Assembly: GCF_042453785.1 (NCBI RefSeq)
Contig: NC_091667.1
Coordinates: 32,170,001 to 32,234,000 of the forward strand
Length of the DNA stretch: 64,000 bases
Reading direction: 5' to 3'
From: Malus domestica
Taxonomy: Eukaryota; Streptophyta; Magnoliopsida; Rosales; Rosaceae
Position 1 is the stretch's first letter, and every line of letters starts with the position of its first letter. The notes beneath the pieces were generated by a model. It ran no database searches. It saw nothing but the letters and a program-made list of their open reading frames with translations, and was not told the DNA's origin. The position numbers and the translations under genes were made by a program. Of this stretch, positions 12,521 to 24,456 are shown in pieces.

Positions 12521-15052
12521 ATGCTGCCGAGATGGAGCAGAGCTGTTGCTCAGCTCTCGAGGCTGGGTACGCAGCAGAACCTGAATCTCAGAAACGAATT
12601 CTATGTTGTTTCGCGCCAAACCTATGCCAGGGCTGCTGCTGCAGTTGCTCCTGATACCGCTTTTACTGTGGAAAAACCTCTTCCTGCCGAGCCAGTGGTA
12701 CGATTTGAAGCTACCCTTTTGGTTTTAGTAATCAAGCTTTCTGATTTAAGTAATTATTGGTTGTAATTTGAATCGGGTTTGATGGTTTTCTTGTTAATGG
12801 GTATAGAGTATCCTGAAATTAAATCATTAATGGCGTACCTGTTTTCTTGCGACCGTGTTTCTGTGGTTATGTGTGCATATATTTATTGTTTAGTTCATTG
12901 TTGAGACTTTGCGTAACAACGTTGGACAGGTAAATTTGGACAAATTGTTTTGGTCTAAGCCCTCCTCATTGGCTTTGGCCCCGGACTCCCCATTGAGAAT
13001 TGATGAGCCACAATATGGGAGCTTTAAGCGTGCGATTCTTAGGATGTTGCTGTTTTATAGCAAACAAAGCAAGTCTATTCGAGGGGCCAATGTCGTGTAT
13101 AAGCGAATCGTTTCACAAGTTGATAAGCCGGGCATCTATGAAGGTCATTTTTTCAATTTATTTTCTCCTCGTCATTTATGATTACATGGGGTGGGGGAAT
13201 TTTCACATGAACATAAGGTTGAGGGAGGGGGGAATGGGCTATCTTTTGTGGAAGCATTTCTATGTAGCCAAAAAAGGATGTATTGGGTTTTCTGCGTTTG
13301 TGCAGTAACACCTCCACATCATTTAATGTAAAAGAATCAACCAAGAATCAACCATTTTATCTTATTCATTTCTAAAGTATTCTCACCTTCTGTAGGAGAT
13401 GAGAATTTTCTATTTTTTGGGCCCAGGAAACTGTCTATATGTGTTTGGAAACTTTACTTGAAATAACATCAGTTACATAGCTCTGTGTAGGAACTAAACT
13501 TTTCTCCTAAATATGCAGTATTCAATTTGGAGAAAACCTTTAAGACAACATTCTCTCTACTTGTACTACATATGTGGCTTTGCTTACGCCGGTTGAAAGA
13601 AGAGGGAAAGGATGGTGTTGAATTCGGGCAATACATATATGAGATTTACAATCATGATGTGGAACTTAGGGTATCTAAGGCTGGGGTATGTTCCCTTACG
13701 TTAAACTTAAATATTCTGCTTTGAACTTAATACGACACTTTAGTTGGCTTTTATGAGGTTATTTCTAGATACCCTCAAATGTAGTTCATTCGTCCTTGAA
13801 AAGAACTCAATAAGCTGTTGATAATAACCTTTCTTTATGTATTATGGCTCAATGACCATAGGTTTGAATTATTGTGCTTTTGGCATAAGAAGTTATGAGA
13901 ACATGCTTGCTATACCGTATGTGTTTATATCATTTTTAGGGTGTCCTACCATTAAGCCTGAGGTTGCTTACACTTTCTATGACTTGAAGAACTTCTTCTC
14001 AGTTATGAAATTGGTCTGTCGACACTTGAGGCGCAGATAATGTTATTTGTTTATTTATCTCTTAGAATCTGCAGGTTCTTTTTCAAGCACATGAATACCA
14101 AAAATAGATGCTTTGTTTGGCCTGCTCAATTCTCAAATACATACATGTATAAATAGCTATATCTAAGACTGTTTAACATCTTTGACGTTACACACTTGTG
14201 CTTCTATGCACATTTTCCAATTACTTGGCTCTGTCAACATACTAACATACTAGGAGGTTAATAATATTTGAGACTTCAGCATTAGGTTCATTGGTGCATT
14301 ATATTAGAGCGTAGGATTTACCGTTAAGCATGCTGATTGATTAATTTACCCTTGAAATCTTAGGTCAACTTACTACTAACTAGATGGATGAAGGATTTGG
14401 AGAAGATATTCTATGGAAATATTGTTGCTTATGATGCTGCCCTGCTTCAAGAGGCTAAACTGGATGATCTGCAAAATGTGATATGGAGGTAAATCTTTAC
14501 CAAGCTCGGTCCATTGTTCACCCACCTTTAATATAATATACATCATCAACCCTCCCTAGCCCCAACATAAAAATTGTCAAACTTTTAATCATGGGATACG
14601 TATTAACCTTCTGCACCGATGTTGCAGGAATGTCTTTTCTGACGATGGTTCATCACAACCAACTGGAGATGCATCACGAGCAGTCCAGGCACATTCTCTT
14701 CCTTGACTGGCAAACTTTCAACGGCTTTTAGCATTAACTAATAACTCTCTTATATGATTCATAGAGTTACAATGAAAGTTTGTGTACATGCAGGCAATGG
14801 CAAGATATATTCGCCGGGAACTTTCTTGCCTGTCCTTAACAGGTATTCCTTGTTTGTTCTTTGTGTTTCTTGTTCCCGCATTCGGTATTTCTGATGTTAA
14901 TGTGTTTCTATTGAGATTGCACAAAAACTCCCATCTCTTCGCGAGATATAACGTTGTAATTTGGATGTGCAGACAAAGAAGCTATGTTTTCTGGTAATTT
15001 CATGTTTACTCCGCTGAAGGGCGAGAAAGCGAAATCGGAGGCAACCAAGTGA
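12521..15052 (+). CDS. CBP3: Ubiquinol-cytochrome c chaperone (CBP3/UQCC1 family), mitochondrial
   Basis: Assembly factor of the mitochondrial bc1 complex; in yeast Cbp3 with Cbp6 binds the ribosome tunnel exit and receives newly made cytochrome b (family knowledge). Coding exons: 12521-12697, 12930-13143, 13519-13685, 14364-14488, 14628-14688, 14794-14842, 14973-15052, giving 290 residues, a normal plant length (compare At5g51220). The start is the ATG opening MLPRWSRAVAQL; the 20-30 following residues are basic and Ser/Ala-rich like a mitochondrial presequence. The chaperone domain runs from about residue 90 to 260, including the stretch VNLLLTRWMKDLEKIFYGN. A 5' UTR intron (donor near 12301, acceptor near 12510) is likely. 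The intron after 14688 has a GC donor: skipping a GT there keeps the frame and gives the expected AVQ-AMARYIRRE junction. Confidence 0.9.
14689..14793 (+). other. GC-AG intron in the CBP3 gene
   Basis: The exon before it ends in CCAG and the intron begins GCACAT rather than GT; the acceptor is the normal TGCAG at 14793. Joining 14688 to 14794 keeps phase 0 and restores the conserved family sequence across the junction. No GT nearby gives an equally good protein. GC-AG introns are about 1 percent of plant introns. Confidence 0.8.
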
Positions 15053-16080
15053 GAATCCATCTGCTCACTTTCAAGTTTCCGTCGTTTGGAAGACAACTTC
15101 ACCCGAATCAGACTTGTAAAAGACGATCACAATAAAATATTTGTTTAATTATCAAAAATAAGTTTAATTTTGTTTTTATTGTTATTTTTATATTTTTATT
15201 CTTGAAACCGTGATTCAATAAGATGGAGGCTACAAGTTAGTGTAAGTGCTTTTAAAATGATTGAAATAATTTGGTGAAAATGTTTTTGAAACCAATTCTT
15301 AGTAAAAACGCAAATGAATCTTGAAAAACCCACTTCAAGTGCTTTTAGAATTCAAAATATTTTCTCGAAATGCCTTTTCAATCGTTTTAAAAGCATTTTC
15401 AAGCAAGTTTTACAAAAGAGAGAGGCAGTGATGTTTTTGCTCTAGTTCGTCAAACACTTGAGAAAACCAATTTTTCTCTTTTTTCCAGTCAGGATTATGT
15501 GGTTGTCACTTTGGGTGCATTATTCATATAACTTGGAAGTCTAATAACTATAAAAATAACTTTTTAGTTCACTTAGAAAAGAACGGTTGTTGTCAATTTC
15601 AATAACTAAAACTAAATAACAAGTGTTTTTTTGCTAGAGGTTTTTGACTTGGACGTCTCGACAAAACTACTTTAGCCATAACATACCTGAAAATGTATTG
15701 TGCAGGAATCCACGGCTCCCTTTTTGTTATTTAGGGTTTAGGCCTACACAATAGCGGTATTCTAGGTACACTAAAAAATTTCTTGTGATAAACAGCACAA
15801 TTAAGCTACGAAATGTCAAGAAACACCTTTTGCTTTTTATGTAATTAGTAGGGTAAAAGCGACATTACCTTTTATCCTTATTAAAACATTGACCCGAAGG
15901 TCTGTTTTTGGGTTTGGGCTTTTCTTTCATGCATCACACAGGCTTCGGGGCCTGATTATTAATGGGCTTCGGGTCGTTGGTTTGGGCTTACTCTTATATT
16001 AAATGTCAAAATTTGTCTTCTGCTACCCAGAGGCTGGGTCCCACATTTCCCAGAATATTTGAGGATCTTTCTTCCCTTCA
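15053..16080. other. Intergenic region, 3' of CBP3, with a MITE
   Basis: Contains the CBP3 3' UTR and, at about 15246-15397, a foldback element whose ends are 'gcttttaaaatgattgaaa' and 'ttttcaatcgttttaaaagc', almost exact inverted copies. Several TGGGCTT-type words lie at about 15910-15990 and could act in either flanking promoter. No gene is supported. Confidence 0.5.
15246..15397. mobile_element. Short foldback MITE
   Basis: Inverted terminal stretches gcttttaaaatgattgaaa (from about 15248) and its near-complement ending about 15394 enclose an A/T-rich core with no reading frame. It resembles the element at 49426-49653, which shares the 'gcttttaaatga' terminal word. Confidence 0.55.
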
Positions 16081-16098
16081 TATATTCTATATATTTAC
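16081..16098 (+). promoter_or_regulatory. Probable TATA region of the acid phosphatase gene
   Basis: The A/T run tatattctatatatttac stands about 380 bases before the ATG and is followed by a pyrimidine-rich leader with CT repeats (about 16160-16200). The position relative to the start site is inferred. Confidence 0.4.
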
Positions 16099-16474
16099 GT
16101 GCTCCGTCTCAGAGCTCTTCCATCAACCTCTGTAAAAACCCCAACTTTCAAATCTTCTTGTTTCAGTTCCTCTCTCTCTCCTCTTTCTCTCTCTACATTG
16201 ACTTCACTCGCACGCCGCACCCTCCAAGCTGTCCTCTTAAAACCTAAACCTCAGAGGTTACTGTTCCATTAGGGGTTTCTCCTTCGCACACCAAAGAAAC
16301 ACGTTTTCCTTTTCTTTCGGATTGCATTTTCCTTTTCTTTCAGATTTCGCTTTCCCCACATTCCCTCCACCGATTTTCAGATATACCCACAAAATCTTCT
16401 TCAATCTTGTCCAATACCCAGAATTCGCTTTCTTCAAATTCACCCAAATTCGCAGTCTTTCTCCACCGACCACC

Positions 16475-18456
16475 ATGAAGTTTTTGAAAATTTGCCTTCT
16501 TTTTTCCCTGCTTTCCGTCGCGTTTTCTCACGGGACCTTCGACTCCCACCTCCTGCCGCGGCCGTTGATCCTTGAATACCAAGAAAACACCGAGACCCAG
16601 TTCAAGGAATTGGAGGATGAGCTCGGATTACACTGCGCCAGCTGGAGATTTTCTGTGGAAGCAAACAATGTCAATCCCTGGGAAACAATCCCGGAGGAGT
16701 GTGCGGAGTATGTCAAAGATTACTTGACGGGTCGGGCTTACGGGTTCGATCTCGAAAGGGTGTCTAAGGAGGCTGGGGTTTACGCCAAGAGTGTTGAATT
16801 GAATGGTGATGGAAAGGATGTGTGGATTTTTGACATTGATGACACGCTGCTCTCTAATCTTCCCTATTATACTGACCATGGTTACGGGTATGAATCTTCA
16901 ACTTCCCTTGAGAAATCTAAATTTTGTTTGGATTATTGGATAGTGTAGCAGATTATTGAATTTTGATTGCTTGGAACTTAATAATAGTAGAATTTCAATG
17001 AAACGGACCCTTCTAGTTAGCTAAGTGAATTAGTTGAATGAGAATTTTTGTCATGAAAATTTGTATCAAGAGTTGCAGAAGGCGGTTTTATAGCGAGTAT
17101 TCGAAAGAAAATTGGAATGTAGGAACTTGTAACGCAGATAATATCTAGAAATCTATCAACTGGAAAGGTTTATGTTGTTTGAAAAGTATAACCAGAATTC
17201 TGTTTTCTAAATTTCATTGAATTTTATCATCATTTGTTGGTTTGAGTTCTTTCTGTTTTTTATGACAATATATTTATGTGTTGATGTGGATATTGTGTGT
17301 AATTTTGTAGCTTGGAGGTTTTTGATAATGTGGAGTTTGATAAGTGGGTTGAGAAGGCCATGGCACCTGCCATAAAGTCCAGCTTGAAACTCTATGAAGA
17401 GGTCTTGAGTTTGGGTTTTAAGGTTTTCTTGCTCACGGGGCGCACCGAAGGGAAAAGGAAGGTTACTGTTGAGAATCTGAACAATGCAGGGTTTCGAGAT
17501 TGGCATAAGCTTATTTTGAGGTGAGTACGAATGTCGCTTATGAATTGATATGGAACTGAATTGTTGTGCTGCATTGTCTGACTAATATAAGTATCCATAT
17601 ATCTGTTGCATTTGACTGTCTTAGCATGAGTAATCGTTGTAAATTTCGAAGAAAAGTTAGATTACCTGTCTTGTTGCTGTAACTTTCCTGCATAATTACT
17701 TGCTTAGAATTAGAAATAATTGAAATGGAAGAATGTTGTTTCAATCAGGTGAAAATATGATTTGGTTTTTAGTTATGTCCTGCGCATATGCGTATGCATA
17801 TACATTAGTCACACATCGATATTAAGGACACACCTCCCCTACAGGCCTAAGGTGTTACCTAGATGAAACAATGGCCTTAATTATTTTGAATTTTGTTTGA
17901 TAATTAGACCCAATGGCTTTGTTAGGGGTGGTTGGTGCACCGTTTTGATGATTTCATCCTGCATTACGGATAAATATTTGGTTCCCTATTCGTAAATCTG
18001 TAAAATATCATCGCATCGTGTGTTTATCATCTCAGTGTAATTTGATGATCATGTCTGAATAAAATAAGGATGGAAGTTAAAATGTAAAGCTTTCAGTCGG
18101 GTAAACAAGCTCATCATTCGCCAAATTTTTTTATGATCACTGTTTGACATTGATTCGTATTCTCTCCTCTTCCTTTTGTTCTCGAAATCATTTGAACATA
18201 GAGCGTAAACTTGAAGCTTTCATTTTAAGACAGTGCTCGTTATATACGCTACCATAAAGCTTTTTACGTACTGTGCAGGTCCGCTGATGACCGCGAGAAA
18301 CTGGCGACGATTTACAAGTCAGAGAAGAGGAGTGAGATGGAAAAGGAGGGATATAGAATACTTGGGAATTCCGGAGACCAGTGGAGTGATTTACTGGGTA
18401 CCTCAGTCTCCCTCCGCTCGTTCAAGCTTCCGAATCCTATGTATTATATTCCATGA
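16475..18456 (+). CDS. Acid phosphatase, HAD superfamily class IIIB (APS1/VSP-like), secreted
   Basis: Plant acid phosphatase/vegetative storage protein family; hydrolyses phosphomonoesters in the apoplast or vacuole. Exons 16475-16887, 17311-17520 and 18279-18456 give 266 residues, the usual length. The ATG chosen begins MKFLKICLLFSLLSVAFS, a clear signal peptide. HAD motif I is DIDDT at residues 120-124, with nucleophile Asp120 and acid/base Asp122 both present; some VSPs have lost the nucleophile, so this copy is predicted to be active. Motif II is the TGRTE segment at the middle exon, and motif III is GDQWSDLLG in the last exon. The protein ends in KLPNPMYYIP, typical of the family. Both introns join in phase 2. 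A leader reading frame continues open upstream of the ATG but lacks another suitable start. Confidence 0.92.
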
Positions 18457-18720
18457 TAGGGCAGGCGTCATTCGTTTCAAAACTATCGTACCGATTGATA
18501 CAAATCAAGCTGTCTTATAATTGTTGTGCAGCTTGTACTGGTTTAGTTCATGATGCCATACACACATAATCCAGTGAATTGTTCATATCAAACTGCATCA
18601 TATATTGGAATCCTATCTCAGAGAGAAAATTGTAATGGAGGTCTTTGGCTGGTTGGAATTGTAATGAACCACTTGAGTGAGTACTTTGTCTATTGAGTTG
18701 TATTGTTATTCTATATGTTT
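18457..18720 (+). other. Probable 3' UTR of the acid phosphatase gene
   Basis: Non-coding A/T-rich sequence directly after the stop codon. The stretch near 18640-18720 has T-rich words typical of plant polyadenylation regions. No gene is seen. Confidence 0.4.
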
Positions 18721-18721
18721 T

Positions 18722-19040
18722 GGAGATAATTGGAGCAATGATCTTTGAGCTTTAGTTCAATTGAAGCTTTGTTCCTAAACTAAAAATTTGTGAGTTTTGG
18801 TGCCTGAACTTGTTAAAATGTAGAGCAATGGTCATTTTGATTAACTCCGTTAGAACTTCTATCCATTTTTTGTCCCTTCAAAACCCTTTATTTTGGGTGG
18901 AAGTTTTTATAGAGTTAGCCAAAATGATCATTGCTCCATATTATAACAAGTTTAAAGATCGATAATCACGAATTTTCAGTTCAAGAACCAAAACTCTGAT
19001 TGGGCCAAAATTCAAGGAGCATCGCTCCAATTTTCTCATA
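18722..19040. mobile_element. MITE with long terminal inverted repeats
   Basis: The left end contains 'aattggagcaatgat' and the right end its inverse 'catcgctccaatttt'. The inner part also folds: 'caaaatgaccattgctctac'-type words occur in both orientations (about 18820 and 18925). Related in wording ('gagcaatgatc', 'tcaac') to the foldback at 55221-55687. It has no coding capacity. Confidence 0.6.
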
Positions 19041-19335
19041 TATTTTGGTGCCCCAAACCCTAACTTTTTGAGTGGTGAGGGGTAAAATGTTGTGCTGTCC
19101 ATTGAATCAGTCATTGTCTGAGCATTTAAGACCTTACTGACTTAGGGTTAGGGTCATATTTGGTGCAGTCTAAAATTGACTTTCATATCAGATTAGTTAG
19201 GTAGAGACTTGAGAATAATATTTTTCTCTTATATGTTGGACTTGGTTTTTGGGACCATTTTTGGGTGTAGTATTAATTCAGGGTAAGTTGATGCTGTGTT
19301 GCCAAAACAAATACTCATCTTGATCCAACAAATTC

Positions 19336-19981
19336 TTAGGGGTGGGCTCGGAAAACCGAAAAAAAAGGTGACAAAAAACCAAACCACAACCGAAAAAAAA
19401 CAAAAACGAATGCAAAGCAAATTGAAAATTAAAAAAAAATGAACCGAACTGAAAACTATTAGTTTGGTTTCAATTTTGGTGGTTTAAAATCCAAATTGAA
19501 TCGATTGAGATATAAATTAATATTTTTTATTTATTTATGTTGGATATTCATTTTCCAAGTCTAATTTCAATCCAAAGCCAAGTAAACTCAGCCTTAGGCC
19601 AAATATATTAAAGCCCTATTCCCTAGATTTTTTTTCTTCAATTTCTCTCCAATTTATAGGTTGAAAAGAAAAATAATTTGAAAAAAAAAAAACGAAACGA
19701 ACATAAAAAAGCCCAACCGAAACAAAACAAAAATTAACCCGAACAGAAAAATAATTTTGGTTTGATTTTCAATTTTGATAAAAAACTAAAAAGAAAACTA
19801 ATGAAAATGGTTTGAAAACTTTGAGTTTTAACGATAAGGACAAAATAAAAGGTAAAGTGAATAGTATCAGGATTGACTTTTTAGTGTAAAAATATAATTT
19901 TTCGTTAAAATAAACAGTACCAGGATCTTTTAGTTAAAGTTCTCAAAACTAAATCGAATAAAACAAAACTCACCCCTATTT
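19336..19981. mobile_element. hAT-type MITE (AGGGGTG termini), hosting a second MITE
   Basis: The left end reads taggggtgggctcgg and the right end inverts to taggggtgagttttg, the AGGGGTGRG terminus common in plant hAT MITEs. The interior is very A-rich with repeated 'aaccgaaa' and 'aaaccgaa' words. A copy of the 11573-11775 repeat family sits inside at about 19800-19950. No 8-bp target duplication could be confirmed by eye. Confidence 0.5.
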
Positions 19982-21461
19982 TAAGAATTTAAGCGCATTC
20001 TTAGATTAATTAAGATCCAGTAAATGGATCACACGTGTCTGTAGAGACTACACTTCGTTTGACATAGCCCCAAAGCATCATGCCTCACGCGGTGGGGAGG
20101 TCCGGTCCTACGCGTTTGATTTCGATCAAGAGATGGTGGGCCCAAAAACACCACATTGATGAGGGCCACCAAACAACTCATCAATCCCCGCCGTAAATTA
20201 ACAAATTGCCTCCTCCAACCGCCACTTATTGATTTGCAACTGTCTCCTCCAACCGCCACTTAACCTTCATAATTACAAATTAATTATGAAGAAACCCTAA
20301 TTTGTATTTAGTAATTGCAATAAGAAATTTAAAATTTTGTCAAGAAGACAATTTTTCAATAGTTGAGGATAAATTTCAAGCCCATATTTCATACCGCACG
20401 TCTTGAATTCGATTTCTGTTATTGATAAATCCCACGATAATGGTCAGCGGGAGGCTAAAACACCTTTATAAGTCTTCCCGGTTCTTAGAAGGATAAACTG
20501 CCTTTGCGAAGCCACCAACTAATCTCCATTTTAAAATAAGAAGATTGAGGACATTTTTTCTTGTTGAATAATAATTATGCCCATTATAAATGTTTAGCCA
20601 CACGTAAAGCAACTCACATAGAACATATTATAGTTACTGTAGCATCATGGTCCAATATTTAAAATAGATTGACCTTGTGGTACCAAAGACCATAGAATTT
20701 CCTTCTTAAAGGACAACCTAAGCAAACAAAGCTTTCTATTTGCGAGAGCCGAAGGAGAGAGGAAATATCTATTGCTTTTACTTTGCAACAAGACTGTTTT
20801 TACTACTCAAACTTGTAATAGTTACAAAAAAGCAATTTTACCGTTATTATTCCATTGTTTTGTTGTAAACGCAAAATAAATTCAAAAGCAAACAAAGTAC
20901 ATCTAATCTAGGTCATGTGTCAACATTGTTTTTCTTTTTTAATATATTAATTTATAGTAATTGAACAAATTTGGATCTGAAAATGGTCTCCAATTTCTTA
21001 CTCTGCCAATAGTTTAATAAACGACAATAACCTTGCAACTTATTTGTTAAATATGAACAAAATGTTAAAAAAAAAAATTGCTTCCAAAGTAAGGGAAATT
21101 AAGATACGCGTATTTTGTAAAGACTTTGCAGCTACATGTTTCTGAAAGTCGTATATGTCCCTTATGTTTTTATAACAAAACGACAGAAACTCCATAGCAT
21201 AATTGATATGACATCCCTCCTTCCTTGACCCCCCTTCACTTCTTTAATGATCAAATCCAATTTTAGAACGAGTGATTCAATGAAATCGAACACAAAAGTT
21301 ATATAGTTATTTTTAGAGAGTTTTAATAAAACACTTCCGGTACTGTTTACTTTGAATGAAAAATCACATTTTTACTTTTAACTGGTACTATTTATAATAA
21401 CTTTAAAAATGGTTTTTTTTGTTAAAAGAGAATTTTTTTTTTTACTTTTCTTTATTTTTCT

Positions 21462-21856
21462 TTATTTTTTACCTTTTTTTAAGTATAAGTTAGTTTGGAG
21501 TTGTTGTGTTTTTTTTTAAAACTGCATCTGATGCATTATGAGAATAAACAACTGTGAAAGAAAAAGGCAACTGTTTGGTAAACTATAGTGCTCAATCGAA
21601 CACAAAAGTTCAAATGCAGATATATTTATTTTTTACCTTCTTTTAAGTATAAGTTATTTGCAGATTAGTTTGGGGTTACTGTGTTTTTTTTTTTTAAACT
21701 ACTTATGTTGTACTGTACCTCTCCCAGACCCTGCGTAAAGCGGGAGCCTTGTGCACTGGGTACGACCTTTTTTTTTTTTTTTTACTTATGTTGTACTGTG
21801 GGAATAAATCGTTGTGAAAGAAAAAGATAAGTGATTGGTAAACTATAATGCTCAAA
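21462..21856. repeat. Imperfect tandem duplication of about 170 bp
   Basis: The series 'taagtataagtta', 'agtttgg.gtt..tgtgttttt', 'gaataaa', 'gtgaaagaaaaag' and 'ttggtaaactata.tgctc' occurs first at about 21482-21600 and again at about 21647-21856. The second copy is lengthened by the SINE fragment at 21717-21783. Confidence 0.6.
21717..21783 (+). mobile_element. 5'-truncated Au-like SINE fragment with 16-bp target duplication
   Basis: A 67-bp insertion containing 'cagaccctgcgtaaagcggg', 'gtgcactgggtacgacc' and ending in T15 is flanked on both sides by acttatgttgtactgt (21701-21716 and 21784-21799). The internal wording matches the 3' region of Au-like plant SINEs, which end in T runs. The perfect 16-bp duplication shows a recent target-primed insertion, truncated at its 5' end. 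Confidence 0.75.
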
Positions 21857-22470
21857 ATGCGTTTAACATAAAAATAAAAATAAAACATTAGGGGTAAGAT
21901 TATCAGTATGAAAATTTCATTAATTGGTATTGTTCACCTGCCTCCAATGAAAGAAAACACATTTTCTTGAAGCATGGCTTGGGCTGCTTCTCCTTTCTGC
22001 TGTTTTAGACCCATAATTTAAAAAAAAACAACAATTTTTTCAGTTATCAAATCAAAGTAAGGCCCCAACTTTTTAAAAGAATTTAAGAGATACCAAACCA
22101 GTTGTGCTTCAGAACACATAATTTTAAATGTACCCAGATACAACGTTTATAAACACTTTAAGTGCGCGTCATTTACTTTTAGAAAAGAAAGAAAAAATAC
22201 CACTTTCCACAAAGGTAATCACTTTTTGTCTCCAACTTCCAAATCTCAGCATTCCTTCCTTCCATTGGCATATCAATCAGAAAAAAGAGATAAGGTCCAT
22301 GCAAAAATGACATGAGGAATATTGGTTTGGTGGCCAAAGTGATCTTTCACACTCTCAAAGCACAAATACAACACTCAAAACAGATTCAACATCACATGCC
22401 TTAGATCCGTCTTCCAAGTTTTCTGCCATACAGCTCATCTTCTCATCCCTCCCCCTCTCCAACACCATCA

Positions 22471-22500
22471 CCTCTCTCTCTCTCTCTCTCTATCTCTCTA
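22471..22500 (+). repeat. (CT)n microsatellite in the leader of the pseudokinase gene
   Basis: A CT run of about 28 bases, broken once by 'tat', lies 230 bases before the proposed ATG at 22731, probably in the 5' UTR or core promoter. Pyrimidine-rich leaders are common in plant genes. Confidence 0.6.
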
Positions 22501-22730
22501 AATTCTGTTTTCCCAGTAAATAAAAAGATTATTTCCCCCCTCATAATTCCCAAAAGTCTTGGATTCCACACACTCTCAACTAAAAAGGCAGTCCCATCTT
22601 AATTTCCTTGTCTTCTACTCCTACCTGCATTCAAGTCTTTCTCCATGAAAACTATCCACACCTGCAATATGTTCATCACTTTCTCAACTCACCACATCAA
22701 ACCCAGATCCCTCAATTGGGTTTTCCTCCA

Positions 22731-24456
22731 ATGTTTCACATGAAGAAATTGCATTTTTTTGACACAATGAACAAAACCCAGATGCTAACTTTGATTGTTG
22801 CACTGACTTCATCGACAACTTTGGTGTTTTTCCTGCTTTTCATCTACTTTTACTGCAAGAAAACTGGAAAAAGTGAGCAAAAAGATGTGGAAAAAACAGA
22901 GCAGAAGCAAGAGGAGGTTGTGGGGGCAGAGGAGGAGCTGGTGACTTTTCAGGATGGGGAGGACCTCACAGTCTGTGACATTCTCGATGCTCCGGGGGAA
23001 GTGATCGGAAAATCGAACTATGGCACGCTGTATAAGGCTTTGTTGCAGAGCAGCAACTCAGTGAAGTTGCTGAGGTTTATGAGGCCTGTTTGCACGGCAA
23101 AAGTTGACGATTTTGGTGAAGTTGTTCGGCATTTGGGGTGCGTAAGGCATCATAATTTGGTGCCTCTTTTGGGATTTTATGCAGGGCCGAGAGGTGAGAA
23201 GCTTCTGATTCATCCGTTTTATTGGCGCGGCAATCTGGCTCAATTTGTGAGAGGTGATGATTCTAATTTCTCTTGCCTCGTTTGGTCTGTTTTTGCTTTT
23301 GTTCTGTTTGGTTGCCCAGAAAATGCCAAGAATGTGATGGGAAAGAAACTTGAATTCTTTTTTTTGTTTGGTTTTATTTGGAAACTAGAGTTTTTACTCA
23401 ATTGGGTTTTTGCATTGTGTTTCAAAAAAATCAAATCAAAAAGTTTTGGCTTGAAAAATCTGTTCTGTTTTTCCCCGAATATGTTCTGCACAGATTTCCA
23501 TGTTCTGCTTTTAACTTTTCTGTTTTTCTCTGCATAAATTTGATCTCCTTCGTGCATGTTCTACAACCATATTTGGATTATTTCCTTCATAATGCATATA
23601 TGCTGCCTGTCGGAAAGAAACTTCCTTACATCGGAATGTCATTGTAGCGGGATCCCAAGCTGTCGGTCATTTAAACTTTCCCCATGTGACATTGCGTGAT
23701 TTAGTTAGGATACCACCACAGTGACATCTCCGTATGTTCTTATCGTTGCCAAATTTTGGAGATTTCCTCTTAGAAGTTGTCTTTGCCTGTATATTTTTAG
23801 TTCCCATGAACTATAAACTGATAGACAAACCTTTGTGTTCAATGGCAGAAAGCAACCCTGACTCTCACAGATGGCCCATAATCTATAGGATCTCAATTGG
23901 TATAGCCAAGGGCTTGGATCACCTTCACACTGGCTTCGAAAAGCCAATAATTCACGGCAATCTCAAGTCGAAAAACATACTCTTGGACCGCCACTATCGC
24001 CCTTTCATCTCGGATTTCAGCCTGCATCTGCTGTTGAATCCAACTGCTGGCCAGGAAATGCTTGAAGTCTCAGCATCCGAAGGCTACAAAGCACCTGAGC
24101 TGATAAAAATGCGGGATGCGAATGAAGAGACTGATATATACAGTCTTGGGGTTGTACTGCTTGAATTGCTCACAGGGAAGGAACCAATTAATCAAAATCC
24201 AACAACACCCGACGAGGATTTTAGTTTGCCAAATTTCATGAGGAATGCAGTGCTTGGACATAAAATCCATGACTTGTTCCATCCAGATTTGCTTCTCAAT
24301 AGCGGCGTCGGCGTCGGCGACGGTGAAATCCCGGTCGCTAGAGAACAGATTCTCAAATTCTTTCAGCTTGCTATGGCATGTTGTGCTCCTTCTCCATCGC
24401 TTAGACCAAACACCAAGAAAGTTCTGTGGAAGCTTGAAGATATCGGAAGAAACTGA
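22731..24456 (+). CDS. Membrane-anchored inactive receptor-like kinase without LRRs (TMKL1-like)
   Basis: Two exons, 22731-23253 and 23849-24456, joined in phase 1, give 376 residues. A hydrophobic segment at about residues 19-41 (ending FIYFYC) is a transmembrane anchor; there is no ectodomain beyond about 18 residues, so no LRRs. An acidic juxtamembrane region follows, then a kinase fold from about residue 85. A degenerate Gly loop (IGKSNYGTLYKA, about 93-104) and a possible ATP Lys112 are present. The catalytic HRD is HGN (210-212) and DFG is DFS (230-232), so phosphotransfer is unlikely; a scaffold role is inferred. The APE-like motif KAPEL and the DIYSLGVVLLELLTGKEP helix F region are kept. 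The first in-frame ATG is 22731; ATGs at 22740 and 22767 are alternatives. Exon 2 structure and the missing catalytic residues resemble plant TMKL1-like proteins. Confidence 0.85.

Larger units (their letters stand above)
19982..22470. other. Gene-free region between acid phosphatase and pseudokinase
   Basis: Holds an imperfect direct repeat of tcctccaaccgccactta at about 20213 and 20245, a third copy of the scattered MITE-like repeat at about 21315-21420, an imperfect tandem duplication (21462-21856) and a SINE fragment. No protein-coding gene is supported. Confidence 0.45.

Noticed and set aside
22608-22730. Extension of the pseudokinase frame upstream of 22731
   Set aside because: The upstream frame begins with TTG, not ATG, and its residues look like translated leader; the first in-frame ATG is 22731.
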